The notes under the pieces are model-generated. The model was not told where the DNA came from and searched no databases. It was given only the letters and a program-made list of their open reading frames with translations. Position numbers and translations under genes: made by a program. Source: Flavobacterium coralii (GTDB taxonomy: Bacteria > Bacteroidota > Bacteroidia > Flavobacteriales > Flavobacteriaceae). Taken from it: a stretch of 64,000 nucleotides of DNA. The DNA is taken from the NCBI RefSeq assembly GCF_019891545.1, contig NZ_JAHDIU010000011.1, positions 44,296 to 108,295 on the forward strand. Direction: 5' to 3'. Of this stretch, positions 17,646-26,108 are shown one piece after another (the stretch's first letter is position 1; each line of letters opens with the position of its first letter).

Positions 17646-17792
17646 AAAAAAAAGCGATACATAGTGTGTATCGCTTTTTTGCCCCCAAAAATACCGTAAA
17701 AATTAATTTACTATTGCTATTTGATGTCAAAAGTAGGGCAGGGATGCGGTTACTGCAACAGTTTTAGATGAACTGCATATAAAAACGTTGAG
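17646..17792 (-). ncRNA. Predicted small RNA gene, copy 3 of 3
   Basis: Near-identical duplicate of the unit at 17460-17606. Promoter TTG (17756-17758), 20 bp, TACTTTTG (17728-17735). Predicted transcript ~17722 to ~17646 ending in the GCGATACA/TGTATCGC terminator stem (17654-17674). The only differences in 147 bp are scattered substitutions between the two promoter boxes, outside the predicted transcript, so the RNA itself is identical in copies 2 and 3. Confidence 0.6.
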
Positions 17793-17917
17793 ACAACACT
17801 TTTTCAATTCAACAAATGTTAATTGCGGATTTTCCGCAATTGTAAATTAAAATCGATTATTAAATTTACTGTTGTTAGCTAACTATAAAAAATTATTAAA
17901 CATTAAATCTATTATTT

Positions 17918-18619
17918 ATGAAACAGATGCTCTTTTTAATTGTTTGTCTTACCATCTTCGCTTGCTCTACAGAAGATAACGTTTCAAATGAAACTACTCA
18001 GAGTTCAGAACTATTTTTAAAAAGTAATCCATCAAATCTCAATTTATCTGAAAATCCAGATTTCATTCTTTTTGTGCAAAACTTTGTTAATGAATATTTG
18101 AGTTATGCATATTATCAACAATCAGCTTTAGGCTCAAACCAGCAAAACTTTCAAGTTCAAATCTCAAATCCAGACTTAAGTTTTACTGAAGTTGAACAAG
18201 TCTATACAAATAATAATGTAGATTTTGAATTAATTTTGGATCATCAAACTATGATTACCGATTTGGTGTATCAAGTTTATATTAGTTATCCAGAATTTGA
18301 TAATATGACTGAGGAAGCAGCTAATGAAATAATTCTTTCTGAAATTGGTGATGTATTGCAAAGCGGACAGGTGACAATCACTAATCCAATTCCAGATAGT
18401 ACTTTAGAAATTACTCCTGATGAAATTTGGTATTGTATTGTTGAAGCTGTAGGCATAGGAATTGGTTCTACAATAGGGATGAAGCAATTGAAAAAGAATG
18501 GTGTAAAAGTTATAACAAAAGCCTTAACTAAAACGTTAGCTAAATTTGCAGGTCCAATAGGAGTAGCTATTACTATTGCAGATTTTGGATTCTGTATTTA
18601 TAGAGCTGATAGGGATTAA
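17918..18619 (+). CDS. Hypothetical lipoprotein
   Basis: 233-aa protein with a lipoprotein signal peptide (lipobox TIFAC, cysteine at about residue 16). The mature N-terminal part is Asn/Gln/Glu-rich and acidic. The C-terminal ~70 residues contain a glycine/alanine-rich hydrophobic stretch (IVEAVGIGIGSTIGMKQL ... KFAGPIGVAITIADFGFCIY) resembling a membrane-active or bacteriocin-like helical hairpin. No named family recognised. The gene is AT-rich compared with the omega-amidase downstream, and a small membrane protein follows after 11 bp. Confidence 0.7.
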   Translation: MKQMLFLIVCLTIFACSTEDNVSNETTQSSELFLKSNPSNLNLSENPDFILFVQNFVNEYLSYAYYQQSALGSNQQNFQVQISNPDLSFTEVEQVYTNNNVDFELILDHQTMITDLVYQVYISYPEFDNMTEEAANEIILSEIGDVLQSGQVTITNPIPDSTLEITPDEIWYCIVEAVGIGIGSTIGMKQLKKNGVKVITKALTKTLAKFAGPIGVAITIADFGFCIYRADRD

Positions 18620-18630
18620 CTCATTATTAT

Positions 18631-18816
18631 ATGAAAAAATATATAATTATTTTTAGTCTATTAGTTGTGTTGTCAAAACTAATTTATGATGTCTACACTT
18701 TCATCTATGACACGCAATCTTTAATTTGGGAAAGGTTTTTCAACATTGCAATTCTACTCTCCATATTTTATTATGGTCTTACCAGTACAAAAAAGCCAAA
18801 GAAGGCTTGTCAGTAA
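18631..18816 (+). CDS. Small membrane protein
   Basis: 61-aa protein with two hydrophobic segments (KYIIIFSLLVVLSKLIYDVY and FFNIAILLSIFYYGL) and a basic C-terminus (KKPKKACQ). It lies 11 bp after the hypothetical lipoprotein, so the two are probably co-transcribed. Function unknown; an accessory or immunity-like role is only a guess from the pairing. Confidence 0.5.
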   Translation: MKKYIIIFSLLVVLSKLIYDVYTFIYDTQSLIWERFFNIAILLSIFYYGLTSTKKPKKACQ

Positions 18817-18955
18817 CTTTAGGCTAAATTAAAATTAGATTTGAAATACTTAGTTCAATGGAGATCCACAACTATTATTAGGCTGTGGGTCTCCTTATTG
18901 TACTTTTCTCATTTTGGATTACTTTTACTAACTTCATGTAATATAAAATCCGATA

Positions 18956-19726
18956 ATGAAAATCTCCCTTATACAAACCCATTTAACGTGGGAAGACCAT
19001 AAAGCCAACCGGGATAACTTTACCGAAAAGATAAAAAGCATTGAGGCTACCGACCTGATACTGCTGCCCGAAATGTTTGCTACAGGCTTTACCATGAACC
19101 CAGAAAGCGTAGCGGAAGACAGCAACGGCGAATCGGTGCTATGGATGCAGCAAATGGCTAAGGCAAAAGACTGCGCCATAACCGGCAGCCTTGTCATTAA
19201 GGAAAACGGCAACTACTACAACCGCCTTTATTTTGTATTTCCTGACGGCAGCTACAAGACCTACAATAAACGCCATTTATTTACACTTGCAGGTGAGCAC
19301 AAACATTATACTGCAGGCAGCGAAAAATTGATTTTAGAGTACCGTGGCTGGAAGATATGCCCGCAGGTGTGTTACGACCTACGCTTTCCTGTTTTTACGC
19401 GTAATACGGAAGATTATGACCTGCTGTTGTATGTGGCCAACTGGCCGCAGCCACGCATACAGGCATGGGATGCATTACTGCCTGCGCGTGCGATAGAAAA
19501 TATGTGCTATGTGGCAGGGCTGAACCGCAACGGGCAGGATGAGAATGGTAACAATTACAATGGACATTCTCAGGTTATAGACGGGCTTGGTAATTATTTA
19601 CTGGAACCATTTGCGTATGAAGATGTGCAGACGGTTGAACTGGATAAAGCCCATCTTGGCGAAATCCGGGCTAAGTTCGGGTTTTTGAACGATAGGGACA
19701 GCTTTACCCTCCACCCGCACCGCTAA
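18956..19726 (+). CDS. Omega-amidase / nitrilase-family amidohydrolase (YafV/Nit2 type)
   Basis: 256-aa carbon-nitrogen hydrolase that probably deamidates alpha-ketoglutaramate or alpha-ketosuccinamate. The Glu-Lys-Cys triad is visible: Glu in LLPEMFATGF near residue 40, Lys in YNKRHLFTLAGEH near residue 97, and Cys in CPQVCYDLRFPVF near residue 135. The CYDLRFP block and the length match the YafV group rather than true nitrilases. The 3' end overlaps the convergent lipoprotein gene by 23 bp. Confidence 0.9.
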   Translation: MKISLIQTHLTWEDHKANRDNFTEKIKSIEATDLILLPEMFATGFTMNPESVAEDSNGESVLWMQQMAKAKDCAITGSLVIKENGNYYNRLYFVFPDGSYKTYNKRHLFTLAGEHKHYTAGSEKLILEYRGWKICPQVCYDLRFPVFTRNTEDYDLLLYVANWPQPRIQAWDALLPARAIENMCYVAGLNRNGQDENGNNYNGHSQVIDGLGNYLLEPFAYEDVQTVELDKAHLGEIRAKFGFLNDRDSFTLHPHR

Positions 19727-21335
19727 GGTCAAAAGTTTCCTCCATGTCCCAGGTAGCATGCAGGTCTATTGTTTTCGGGGTGTAAATAACCTGTTCAGGC
19801 TGCCTTTTCTCGAGGTAGTTCCCGGTGTCCCATTCACGGTTACCGTTATCATCATATATAACCCTTAGCCTGTACTGCGCAGGTTGCAGGTTTTCAAAAC
19901 TAACCCTGGTTTCGCCTTCAGAGTAATATTCAGCAATGGTTTCACCTTTAGTATCGGTTACATGCAGTATTAGTGGAAAACGCTTAGCGTTCTGCAGCGT
20001 GATAAACAGGTTGCCGTAATCGGCATATCCCGTTGTTGACAGATTATAAGTAATTGTGTCATTCTCCTTACCGTAAAAGTCGCGCAAGGCACCGGGCAAC
20101 AGCGTAAACGTGTACTTTTGGTTTTCGTCCTTTACAAAATCAAATTTAAGCTCCTGCTTAAAAGCATCATAAGCATGAGTAAAGGCAAGTGCAGTACTGT
20201 CTTTTTGCACCAGGCTTATTTTTGTGCTGTCAACAGCAATAAGCGGTGTAGCCATTTGCAGCGTAAACTTTTCACGAAAATGGATACCTCCCTTTTGTAC
20301 TGCAGTAACCGAAAGCGAATCAGCAGCCTTCATTTCCTTAAACCGCACATTATAATCTTTAATAGAGTCGCGATAAGCTACATTAAGTTTAAGGGAGTCG
20401 GCAACAATATTGCGTGGCAGCCACACCTGTACAGAGTCTTTGTCTTTCATGTTTGTAACCAGGCTTTGTATGGCTTCACCCGATACGGCATGGCGTACAT
20501 CAACTTTAATTTCTTCAGGCTTTATATCGCCCTCATAGCCTGCTACCAGCCTGCTAGATGAAACCTGGCTTGGCTTTTTGGGTTTGTAGGGTAACTTCTC
20601 CTTAAACAATTCTAGCTGGTACAGCGTGTCGTTAGGCAGGGTAATGGTCTGGTTGAGGAATGCAATTTTATCGCTTTTAGGTTCGTACTTATAATTGTTG
20701 TTGCCATCTTTTAAAGCAAAAAGCCTGTACCTACCCTCTTTAAGGTTCTGTAGCGAGTACATTACCATACTGTCGAGTGTATTGGTAACATAGCGGGGCT
20801 GCTGCTTGTAAATAGTAGAGTCGTTATAAGCTTCATTTTCCTCATACAACATTACCGTAACAAAATTATCGGTTTCGAGGCTGTAGGCATCTTTTATCTT
20901 ACCGCCAAGCGAAAGCGAGTCGATATAGCTTCCGGTACTGAATACAAACCGGAACTGTGAGTAGGGGTTGCCCTCGTTATTATCAGTAATACTCTGCCCA
21001 AAGTTAAAGCTGTAGGTAGTATTGGGCTCAAGCGTATCTTTTATGTTGATACGGATGTATTCGCTGGCACTGCCCGCAGGCGTAATAACCGGCGGCGTAG
21101 TCATGGGCGGCGAAATAATAAGCTGCTTGTTTACATCTTTTATCTTGATATACTCATTAAAATTGATGCGTATTTCGTTACCGGTAAAATTAGTGCTCAT
21201 ATTTTTGGGCGAGCTGCTAACCAGCACGGGCGGAATGGTATCTAAAGGCCCTCCGGTAATATTACCGCGCTTTGCACAGCCGGCAAGCGCTAATACGGCA
21301 ATTATCATGTAAATGAGTATCCTGTTCTTCAGCAT
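19704..21335 (-). CDS. Ig-like domain lipoprotein (SbsA-type Ig, Bacteroidota envelope protein)
   Basis: 543-aa predicted lipoprotein. I chose the ATG at 21333-21335 because it directly precedes the signal peptide; an upstream ATG would add ten unlikely residues. The lipobox is LALAGC, followed by KRGNITGGPLDTIPPVLVSSSPKNMSTN cut into a conserved N-terminal Ig-like domain (residues 35-130: IRINFNEYIKIKD, then LEPNTTYSFNFGQSITDNNEGN). The remainder is beta-rich with an RLFALKDGNNNYKYEP block and a C-terminal RVIYDDNGNREWDTGNY block, both typical of this family. The exact role is unknown; such proteins are conserved in the phylum. Confidence 0.85.
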   Translation of the reverse strand: MLKNRILIYMIIAVLALAGCAKRGNITGGPLDTIPPVLVSSSPKNMSTNFTGNEIRINFNEYIKIKDVNKQLIISPPMTTPPVITPAGSASEYIRINIKDTLEPNTTYSFNFGQSITDNNEGNPYSQFRFVFSTGSYIDSLSLGGKIKDAYSLETDNFVTVMLYEENEAYNDSTIYKQQPRYVTNTLDSMVMYSLQNLKEGRYRLFALKDGNNNYKYEPKSDKIAFLNQTITLPNDTLYQLELFKEKLPYKPKKPSQVSSSRLVAGYEGDIKPEEIKVDVRHAVSGEAIQSLVTNMKDKDSVQVWLPRNIVADSLKLNVAYRDSIKDYNVRFKEMKAADSLSVTAVQKGGIHFREKFTLQMATPLIAVDSTKISLVQKDSTALAFTHAYDAFKQELKFDFVKDENQKYTFTLLPGALRDFYGKENDTITYNLSTTGYADYGNLFITLQNAKRFPLILHVTDTKGETIAEYYSEGETRVSFENLQPAQYRLRVIYDDNGNREWDTGNYLEKRQPEQVIYTPKTIDLHATWDMEETFDLSGAGGG

Positions 21336-21399
21336 GGTGAAATCATTATCTGCACAAAATAACAATTATATTCAGTGGAAATAAAATGTTTTTTAAAAT

Positions 21400-22083
21400 T
21401 TAAGAATGTGCATAGGCAATCGTAACAATGCTAAGCTTTGCGCCGGGTATTGTAAGCAGTGCCCTTCCGCAGGATTCGAGCGTGGCGCCCGTGGTAACAA
21501 CATCGTCTATCAGCAAAAAGTGCCGGTTGTGGTAGTGCTCGTTAAACTGCACATCAAAAGCAGAGCCTATAATGGCTGCCCTTGCTTCCAGGTTTTTCTT
21601 AGTCTGGGTTTTGGTATAGCTCGTTCTTACGAGTACATCTTCAGTATAGGCTGCGCCTAAACCTTCTGCGAGTGCCTGCCCGAAAGCTGTTACCTGGTTA
21701 TAGCCGCGTTCCTTCAGCTTTTTAGGGTGAAGCGGCACAGGTATAATATCAGTTACATCGTGTAGCGCATCAACCTCTTTCAGCTTAACCGCACCCCATT
21801 GCCCCATAAAGCCGCCCACATCCTGCCTGCCTTTATATTTAAGCTGGTGTATAAGCTGCTGCACTATACCCTCTTTATGAAAATAGACTAATGATGATGC
21901 ATGCTCTAAAGGCAGCCTGCCATAAAACCTTTTATAGGTTTCGTTATCCGTTATTTTGTGATGCTGTGTGTAGGGCATGTCGTGCAGGCACGTGGCACAC
22001 AACAGCATACCGCCGCCGGGCAGTACACCATCGCAGCCGGGACACATTTCAGGATACAGCAGGTTAATCAGGCTTTTTAGCAT
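21400..22083 (-). CDS. comF: ComF-family phosphoribosyltransferase-like protein
   Basis: 227-aa competence-associated protein. The N-terminal double zinc ribbon shows CPGC and CATC pairs (residues 14-34). The C-terminal PRPP-binding loop is the acidic/TTGAT-type motif HFLLIDDVVTTGATLESC near residue 195. In naturally competent bacteria ComF helps single-stranded DNA processing during uptake. The motif order is complete and the length normal. It is transcribed from a point divergent to the AT-rich ATPase gene. Confidence 0.9.
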   Translation of the reverse strand: MLKSLINLLYPEMCPGCDGVLPGGGMLLCATCLHDMPYTQHHKITDNETYKRFYGRLPLEHASSLVYFHKEGIVQQLIHQLKYKGRQDVGGFMGQWGAVKLKEVDALHDVTDIIPVPLHPKKLKERGYNQVTAFGQALAEGLGAAYTEDVLVRTSYTKTQTKKNLEARAAIIGSAFDVQFNEHYHNRHFLLIDDVVTTGATLESCGRALLTIPGAKLSIVTIAYAHS

Positions 22084-22201
22084 GGGTTTTATTTCGAGGT
22101 TTTAAAGATATAAAATTTGGAGTACGAACAAATTGTGTATTGGAATTGAATTATTTAATGTTATTTTTCGTAGGTTTATAAAATCCTAAAAAATTACAAA
22201 A

Positions 22202-23545
22202 ATGTCAAAAGACAAACAAAAAATTTATAAACTTGAACAGGTATTTACTCCAAGTAAACCTGCAGACATAACATTTGTTGAAAGAAATGAGATAAATAGG
22301 AGATTAGATCGCGCTTTAAAAACTAGCGGTAAACAAATCATTCTATATGGTTTCTCTGGTGTAGGAAAAACAACACTACTTTTTAAAAAACTCCATGAAT
22401 TTAAAATTAGCTATATCAAGACAAGCTGCATTAATGGGATGACTATACAAGATATCGTTATTGATGCATTTAGTCAGCTTGATATTTATTATTCTATCCA
22501 AAAAGATAACGTTGAATCTAATAGTGTAGGTGGTAATTTAGAAGCGAGTTTTTGGGTTTTAAAGGCAGGGATAAAGGCTGAGTCTAAAGGGGATTCAAAA
22601 GTATCTCAAAAAAGGGCAGTTGATTTACCAATTACGCCTCAAAATCTTGCAAAGTTTATAGGTTCAAAAAATTTGGTTTGGGTTATTGAGGACTTTCATA
22701 AAATTGAAGAATCTCATAAAAAACAGATGGCTCAAATTATGAAAGTATTTATGGATGCTTCGACAGAGTATTCTGATTTAAAAATAATTGCACTAGGTGC
22801 TGTAAACTCAGCTAGGGAGGTTGTTCAGTATGATTCTGAAATGAAAAGTCGAATTTCTGAAATTGAAGTTCCTTTAATGTCTCACGACACATTGAAAAGA
22901 ATTATAGAAACAGGTGAACGCTTGTTAAACATTAAGTTTTCAGATAATGTAACTAATCGAATAGTAACTTATTCAAGCGGTCTACCAGCAGTAACACATC
23001 AACTTTGTCTTCTGATGTGTGAACTAAATGATGTTTTTAAGACACAAAATATTAAAATTAAAATACAAGGGCAAAAGTTTGACGAAGCAATGAAAGAATA
23101 TGTTGAAGAAAACTCAGATTCTTTCAGAGCAATTTATGAACAGGCTACTAAGGTAATTCATACAAGAAAAAATGAAAATCCATTAGATATACTTGGGTTT
23201 ATAATTACATTAGGAAAAGAAAATTTTTCTATCTCAGAACTTAAAGAAAGCATTCAAAAAGGTAATGTAAACTACAAGGGTAATAATTTAAAAAAGTACA
23301 TTGATGAGTTTACACAACCCGATCGCTCGGAATTGTTGCGTTTCAACAGTAATCATAATACATACTATTTTTCGAATCCGTTCATAAAGGCATATGTTCA
23401 ATGCTCTTTAAAGACAGACAATCCAAAAACTAGTAATTTTGATATAGATTTTAAAAATGTTTTAAAAGAGGAACTTATTTTGGCTCAAAAAGTATTCAAA
23501 GATGATTTTGGCGATTTCGATTTTGGTGATTTTGAAGATTTATAA
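22202..23545 (+). CDS. Solitary P-loop ATPase (AAA+/STAND-like)
   Basis: 447-aa cytoplasmic ATPase. Walker A is GFSGVGKTT at residues 50-58, preceded by an FTPSKPADITFVERNEINRRL entry motif typical of AAA+/STAND-type modules. Walker B-like strand LVWVIEDFHKIE lies near residue 160, followed by an arginine-rich sensor region. The C-terminal third looks like a winged-helix domain and ends in an unusual acidic repeat FGDFDFGDFEDL. No effector domain is fused. Base composition is AT-rich compared with comF and glyS on either side, suggesting acquisition; defence-related ATPases of this build are common, but the role here is inferred only. Confidence 0.75.
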   Translation: MSKDKQKIYKLEQVFTPSKPADITFVERNEINRRLDRALKTSGKQIILYGFSGVGKTTLLFKKLHEFKISYIKTSCINGMTIQDIVIDAFSQLDIYYSIQKDNVESNSVGGNLEASFWVLKAGIKAESKGDSKVSQKRAVDLPITPQNLAKFIGSKNLVWVIEDFHKIEESHKKQMAQIMKVFMDASTEYSDLKIIALGAVNSAREVVQYDSEMKSRISEIEVPLMSHDTLKRIIETGERLLNIKFSDNVTNRIVTYSSGLPAVTHQLCLLMCELNDVFKTQNIKIKIQGQKFDEAMKEYVEENSDSFRAIYEQATKVIHTRKNENPLDILGFIITLGKENFSISELKESIQKGNVNYKGNNLKKYIDEFTQPDRSELLRFNSNHNTYYFSNPFIKAYVQCSLKTDNPKTSNFDIDFKNVLKEELILAQKVFKDDFGDFDFGDFEDL

Positions 23546-23582
23546 TCTATGCAGTTAAGTCTAAAACTTAAATCGCTTTTTA

Positions 23583-23590
23583 TATTTTTG
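23583..23590 (+). promoter_or_regulatory. -7 promoter box of glyS, suggesting a very short leader
   Basis: TATTTTTG ending four bases before the glyS ATG. With the usual start about 5-7 bases after the box, the mRNA would start at or next to the ATG. The -33 half is weak. Confidence 0.45.
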
Positions 23591-23594
23591 CAGC

Positions 23595-25139
23595 ATGGCA
23601 AAACAAGACGATATATTTAAGAATGTAATATCGCACGCAAAGGAGTATGGCTTTATATTCCAGTCGAGCGAAATATATGACGGGTTAAGCGCAGTTTATG
23701 ACTACGGGCAAAACGGCGCCGAGCTGAAAAAGAACATCCGCGAATACTGGTGGAAGGCTATGGTGCAGATGCATGAAAACATAGTAGGTATAGATGCCGC
23801 TATATTTATGCACCCAACCACCTGGAAGGCCAGCGGACACGTAGATGCTTTTAACGACCCGCTGATAGACAACAAAGACAGCAAAAAACGCTACAGGGCC
23901 GATGTGCTTATAGAAGATTATGCCGAAAAGCTGAACCAGAAAGCCCAGAAAGAAATAGAAAAAGCACGTGCCCGTTATGGTGAAGCCTTTAACGAAGAAG
24001 AGTTTAAGGCTACTAACGCGCGCACCAAAGAATATTTAGAGCGCAAAGACGCTATACTGCAACGCATGGCACGCTCATTGGAAAGCGAGAACCTTGCAGA
24101 TGTAAAGGCGCTTATCGAGGAGCTTGAAATTGCCGACCCGGATACCGGAAGCAAGAACTGGACAGAGGTACGCCAGTTTAACCTGATGTTCGGTACCAAG
24201 CTTGGTGCAGAAGCGCAACATGCTATGGACTTGTACCTGCGCCCCGAAACGGCTCAGGGTATATTCGTTAACTTCCTTAATGTTCAAAAAACCGGAAGGA
24301 TGAAAATACCGTTTGGTATTGCCCAAACCGGTAAAGCTTTCCGTAATGAAATTGTAGCAAGGCAGTTTATTTTCCGTATGCGTGAGTTTGAGCAGATGGA
24401 GATGCAGTTTTTTGTGCGCCCCGGCGAAGAAATGAAATGGTATGAGTACTGGAAAGAAACACGCCTTAAATGGCATATGTCGCTTGGCCTGGGTGCAGAG
24501 AATTACCGCTTTCACGACCACGAAAAACTGGCGCATTATGCCAATGCAGCAGCAGATATAGAGTTTAACTTCCCATTCGGGTTTAAAGAACTCGAGGGCA
24601 TCCATAGCCGTACTGACTTCGACCTTAAAGCGCATGAACAGTTTAGCGGAAAGAAACTACAATTCTTTGATACTGAGCTGAACCAAAACTACGTGCCGTA
24701 TGTAGTAGAGACCTCTATTGGCTTAGATAGGATGTTCCTTGCGGTGTTTGCCACATCGCTTAAAGAAGAAACCCTTGAAGACGGTTCAGAGCGTACCGTA
24801 CTGCAACTTCCTGCAGTATTAGCACCAACAAAAGCCGCAGTGCTTCCACTACTTAAAAAAGACGGACTACCGGAAGTAGCCCGCGAAATTATAGACGACC
24901 TGAAATGGGACTTTAATGTAGCCTATGACGAGAAAGATGCCGTTGGCCGCCGTTACCGCAGGCAGGATGCGCTGGGCACTCCGTTCTGTATTACGGTTGA
25001 CCACCAGACACTGGAAGACCAGACGGTAACCATTCGCCACCGCGACACTATGGTTCAGGACAGGGTTAAGATATCAGAACTGAGAGGAATAATAAATGAA
25101 GAAGTTTCCATGAGGAAATGGCTCATGAAAATAAAATAG
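23595..25139 (+). CDS. glyS: Glycyl-tRNA synthetase (class II, homodimeric type)
   Basis: Charges tRNA-Gly. The 514-aa single-chain enzyme belongs to the homodimeric type, not the tetrameric alpha/beta type. Visible are the N-terminal KEYGFIFQSSEIYDGLSAVYDYGQNGAELK, motif 1-like MHPTTWKASGHVDAF, motif 2 region AFRNEIVARQFIFRMREFEQMEMQFF, and motif 3 VVETSIGLDRMFLAV, followed by an anticodon-binding domain (residues ~410-514). A strong bidirectional terminator follows at once. A degenerate copy of its last ~100 bp lies 0.8 kb downstream. Confidence 0.97.
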   Translation: MAKQDDIFKNVISHAKEYGFIFQSSEIYDGLSAVYDYGQNGAELKKNIREYWWKAMVQMHENIVGIDAAIFMHPTTWKASGHVDAFNDPLIDNKDSKKRYRADVLIEDYAEKLNQKAQKEIEKARARYGEAFNEEEFKATNARTKEYLERKDAILQRMARSLESENLADVKALIEELEIADPDTGSKNWTEVRQFNLMFGTKLGAEAQHAMDLYLRPETAQGIFVNFLNVQKTGRMKIPFGIAQTGKAFRNEIVARQFIFRMREFEQMEMQFFVRPGEEMKWYEYWKETRLKWHMSLGLGAENYRFHDHEKLAHYANAAADIEFNFPFGFKELEGIHSRTDFDLKAHEQFSGKKLQFFDTELNQNYVPYVVETSIGLDRMFLAVFATSLKEETLEDGSERTVLQLPAVLAPTKAAVLPLLKKDGLPEVAREIIDDLKWDFNVAYDEKDAVGRRYRRQDALGTPFCITVDHQTLEDQTVTIRHRDTMVQDRVKISELRGIINEEVSMRKWLMKIK

Positions 25140-25140
25140 A

Positions 25141-25173
25141 AAACTAAAGCTCCCGGGAGGGAGCTTTAGTTTT
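25141..25173. terminator. Bidirectional terminator between glyS and the DUF3575-like gene
   Basis: Perfect 14-bp stem (25141-25154 with 25159-25172) around a GGGA loop, with A-run on one side and T-run on the other. It overlaps the end of the convergent gene at 25172. Confidence 0.9.
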
Positions 25174-25747
25174 AAAACCTGTAGCAAATATTTGCATCGA
25201 TGCGGTACACGTATTCCGATATATAGTTCAGTTTTAAGAGCCTTCGTTCAGCCCCAAGTAACAACTCCAGAGAAATACCTTTCCATTGATATTTCCAGCC
25301 TAACGCAGCACCTACAGCTATGGCATCGTAAGTTGTCTTTGGCTTAAATCCCTCCCAACGATAAAAGTCATCTGAACCTCCATAGTAGCGTTTATATTCA
25401 TCATAGGTTACATTCAAATATTTAATGTTTGCATCTATAAAGAATCCATCGGCATACTGACCCTCAAACTCCATTAAATAACATCTTACAAATGCAGATG
25501 CATAAAAATTTTCAATGTATGCTCCTGTGCGATCAAAATTTACCATTACGTAAGAGCCAAGGCTAAAGTCTTCTGCAATAATCCTTTCATAGCCAGCTTC
25601 CACTTTACCACTTAAAATTGCTTTGAAGAGACCAATTTTAACCTCATGCCTGCAGTTTGTATTAAGCGTGTCTGCCAACGTATTTTGCTCTTGTCCAATA
25701 CACGCCGTGCTGAGCAGTAATATAACAAGTAAAGTAAAATTTTTCAT
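25172..25747 (-). CDS. DUF3575-like secreted/outer-membrane protein
   Basis: 191-aa protein. The ATG at 25745-25747 is chosen because it directly precedes a signal peptide (KNFTLLVILLLSTACIGQEQN; cleavage near IGQ/E, or lipidation at the cysteine). The mature part is beta-rich with alternating aromatic strands (KVEAGYERIIAEDFSLGSYVMVNFD; GAALGWKYQWKGISLELLLGAERR), a small outer-membrane barrel like DUF3575 proteins. It sits between glyS and a duplicated glyS tail, so it was probably inserted there. Confidence 0.7.
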   Translation of the reverse strand: MKNFTLLVILLLSTACIGQEQNTLADTLNTNCRHEVKIGLFKAILSGKVEAGYERIIAEDFSLGSYVMVNFDRTGAYIENFYASAFVRCYLMEFEGQYADGFFIDANIKYLNVTYDEYKRYYGGSDDFYRWEGFKPKTTYDAIAVGAALGWKYQWKGISLELLLGAERRLLKLNYISEYVYRIDANICYRF

Positions 25748-25915
25748 ATTTGGGGATGGATGAATAAACAAATTTAGCTGATAATACAAATATGTAAATT
25801 TTCCCTTTACAATTCAGAAAAGTAAAACAAAAACGATACTATTTAAATACCCGCATACTTATAAACATTTTCAAATGAACTCATGGTATAATACACTCTG
25901 ATAATCAAATAATTA

Positions 25916-26045
25916 GTAATTTGCCAACGCTATACTATGGTTCAGGACAGGGTTAAGATATCAGAGCTTAGAGGAATAATAAATCAAGAAGTTGGCTCAT
26001 GAAAATGAATAGAAAACTAAAGCTGCCTTACGGGAGCTTTTTTTT
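25916..26045 (+). pseudogene. Duplicated 3' end of glyS with its terminator (remnant)
   Basis: This stretch repeats the last ~100 bp of glyS plus its terminator (25030-25172). The best match is the block from ACTATGGTTCAGGACAGG through AATAATAAAT. It has scattered substitutions, a deletion of about 13 bp near the stop codon, a further 1-bp loss, and a rearranged terminator hairpin ending in eight T. No start codon or upstream coding part is present, so it cannot make a synthetase. It points to an insertion or homeologous recombination that duplicated the gene's tail. Confidence 0.8.
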
Positions 26046-26108
26046 GTTTTAAAGTGATTCAATAACTTACGCCATAAAAACGTTAAGCTATTTATAAAGT
26101 CATAAAAC

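Noticed and set aside
17460-17792. Duplicated hairpin units considered as MITEs or transposon ends
   Set aside because: No target-site duplication or terminal inverted repeats around the whole unit; each unit instead has promoter and terminator in the right order, which fits small RNA genes better.
26000-26050. Tiny ORF starting in the glyS-tail remnant
   Set aside because: It arises from the degenerate terminator sequence and would give a meaningless short peptide.
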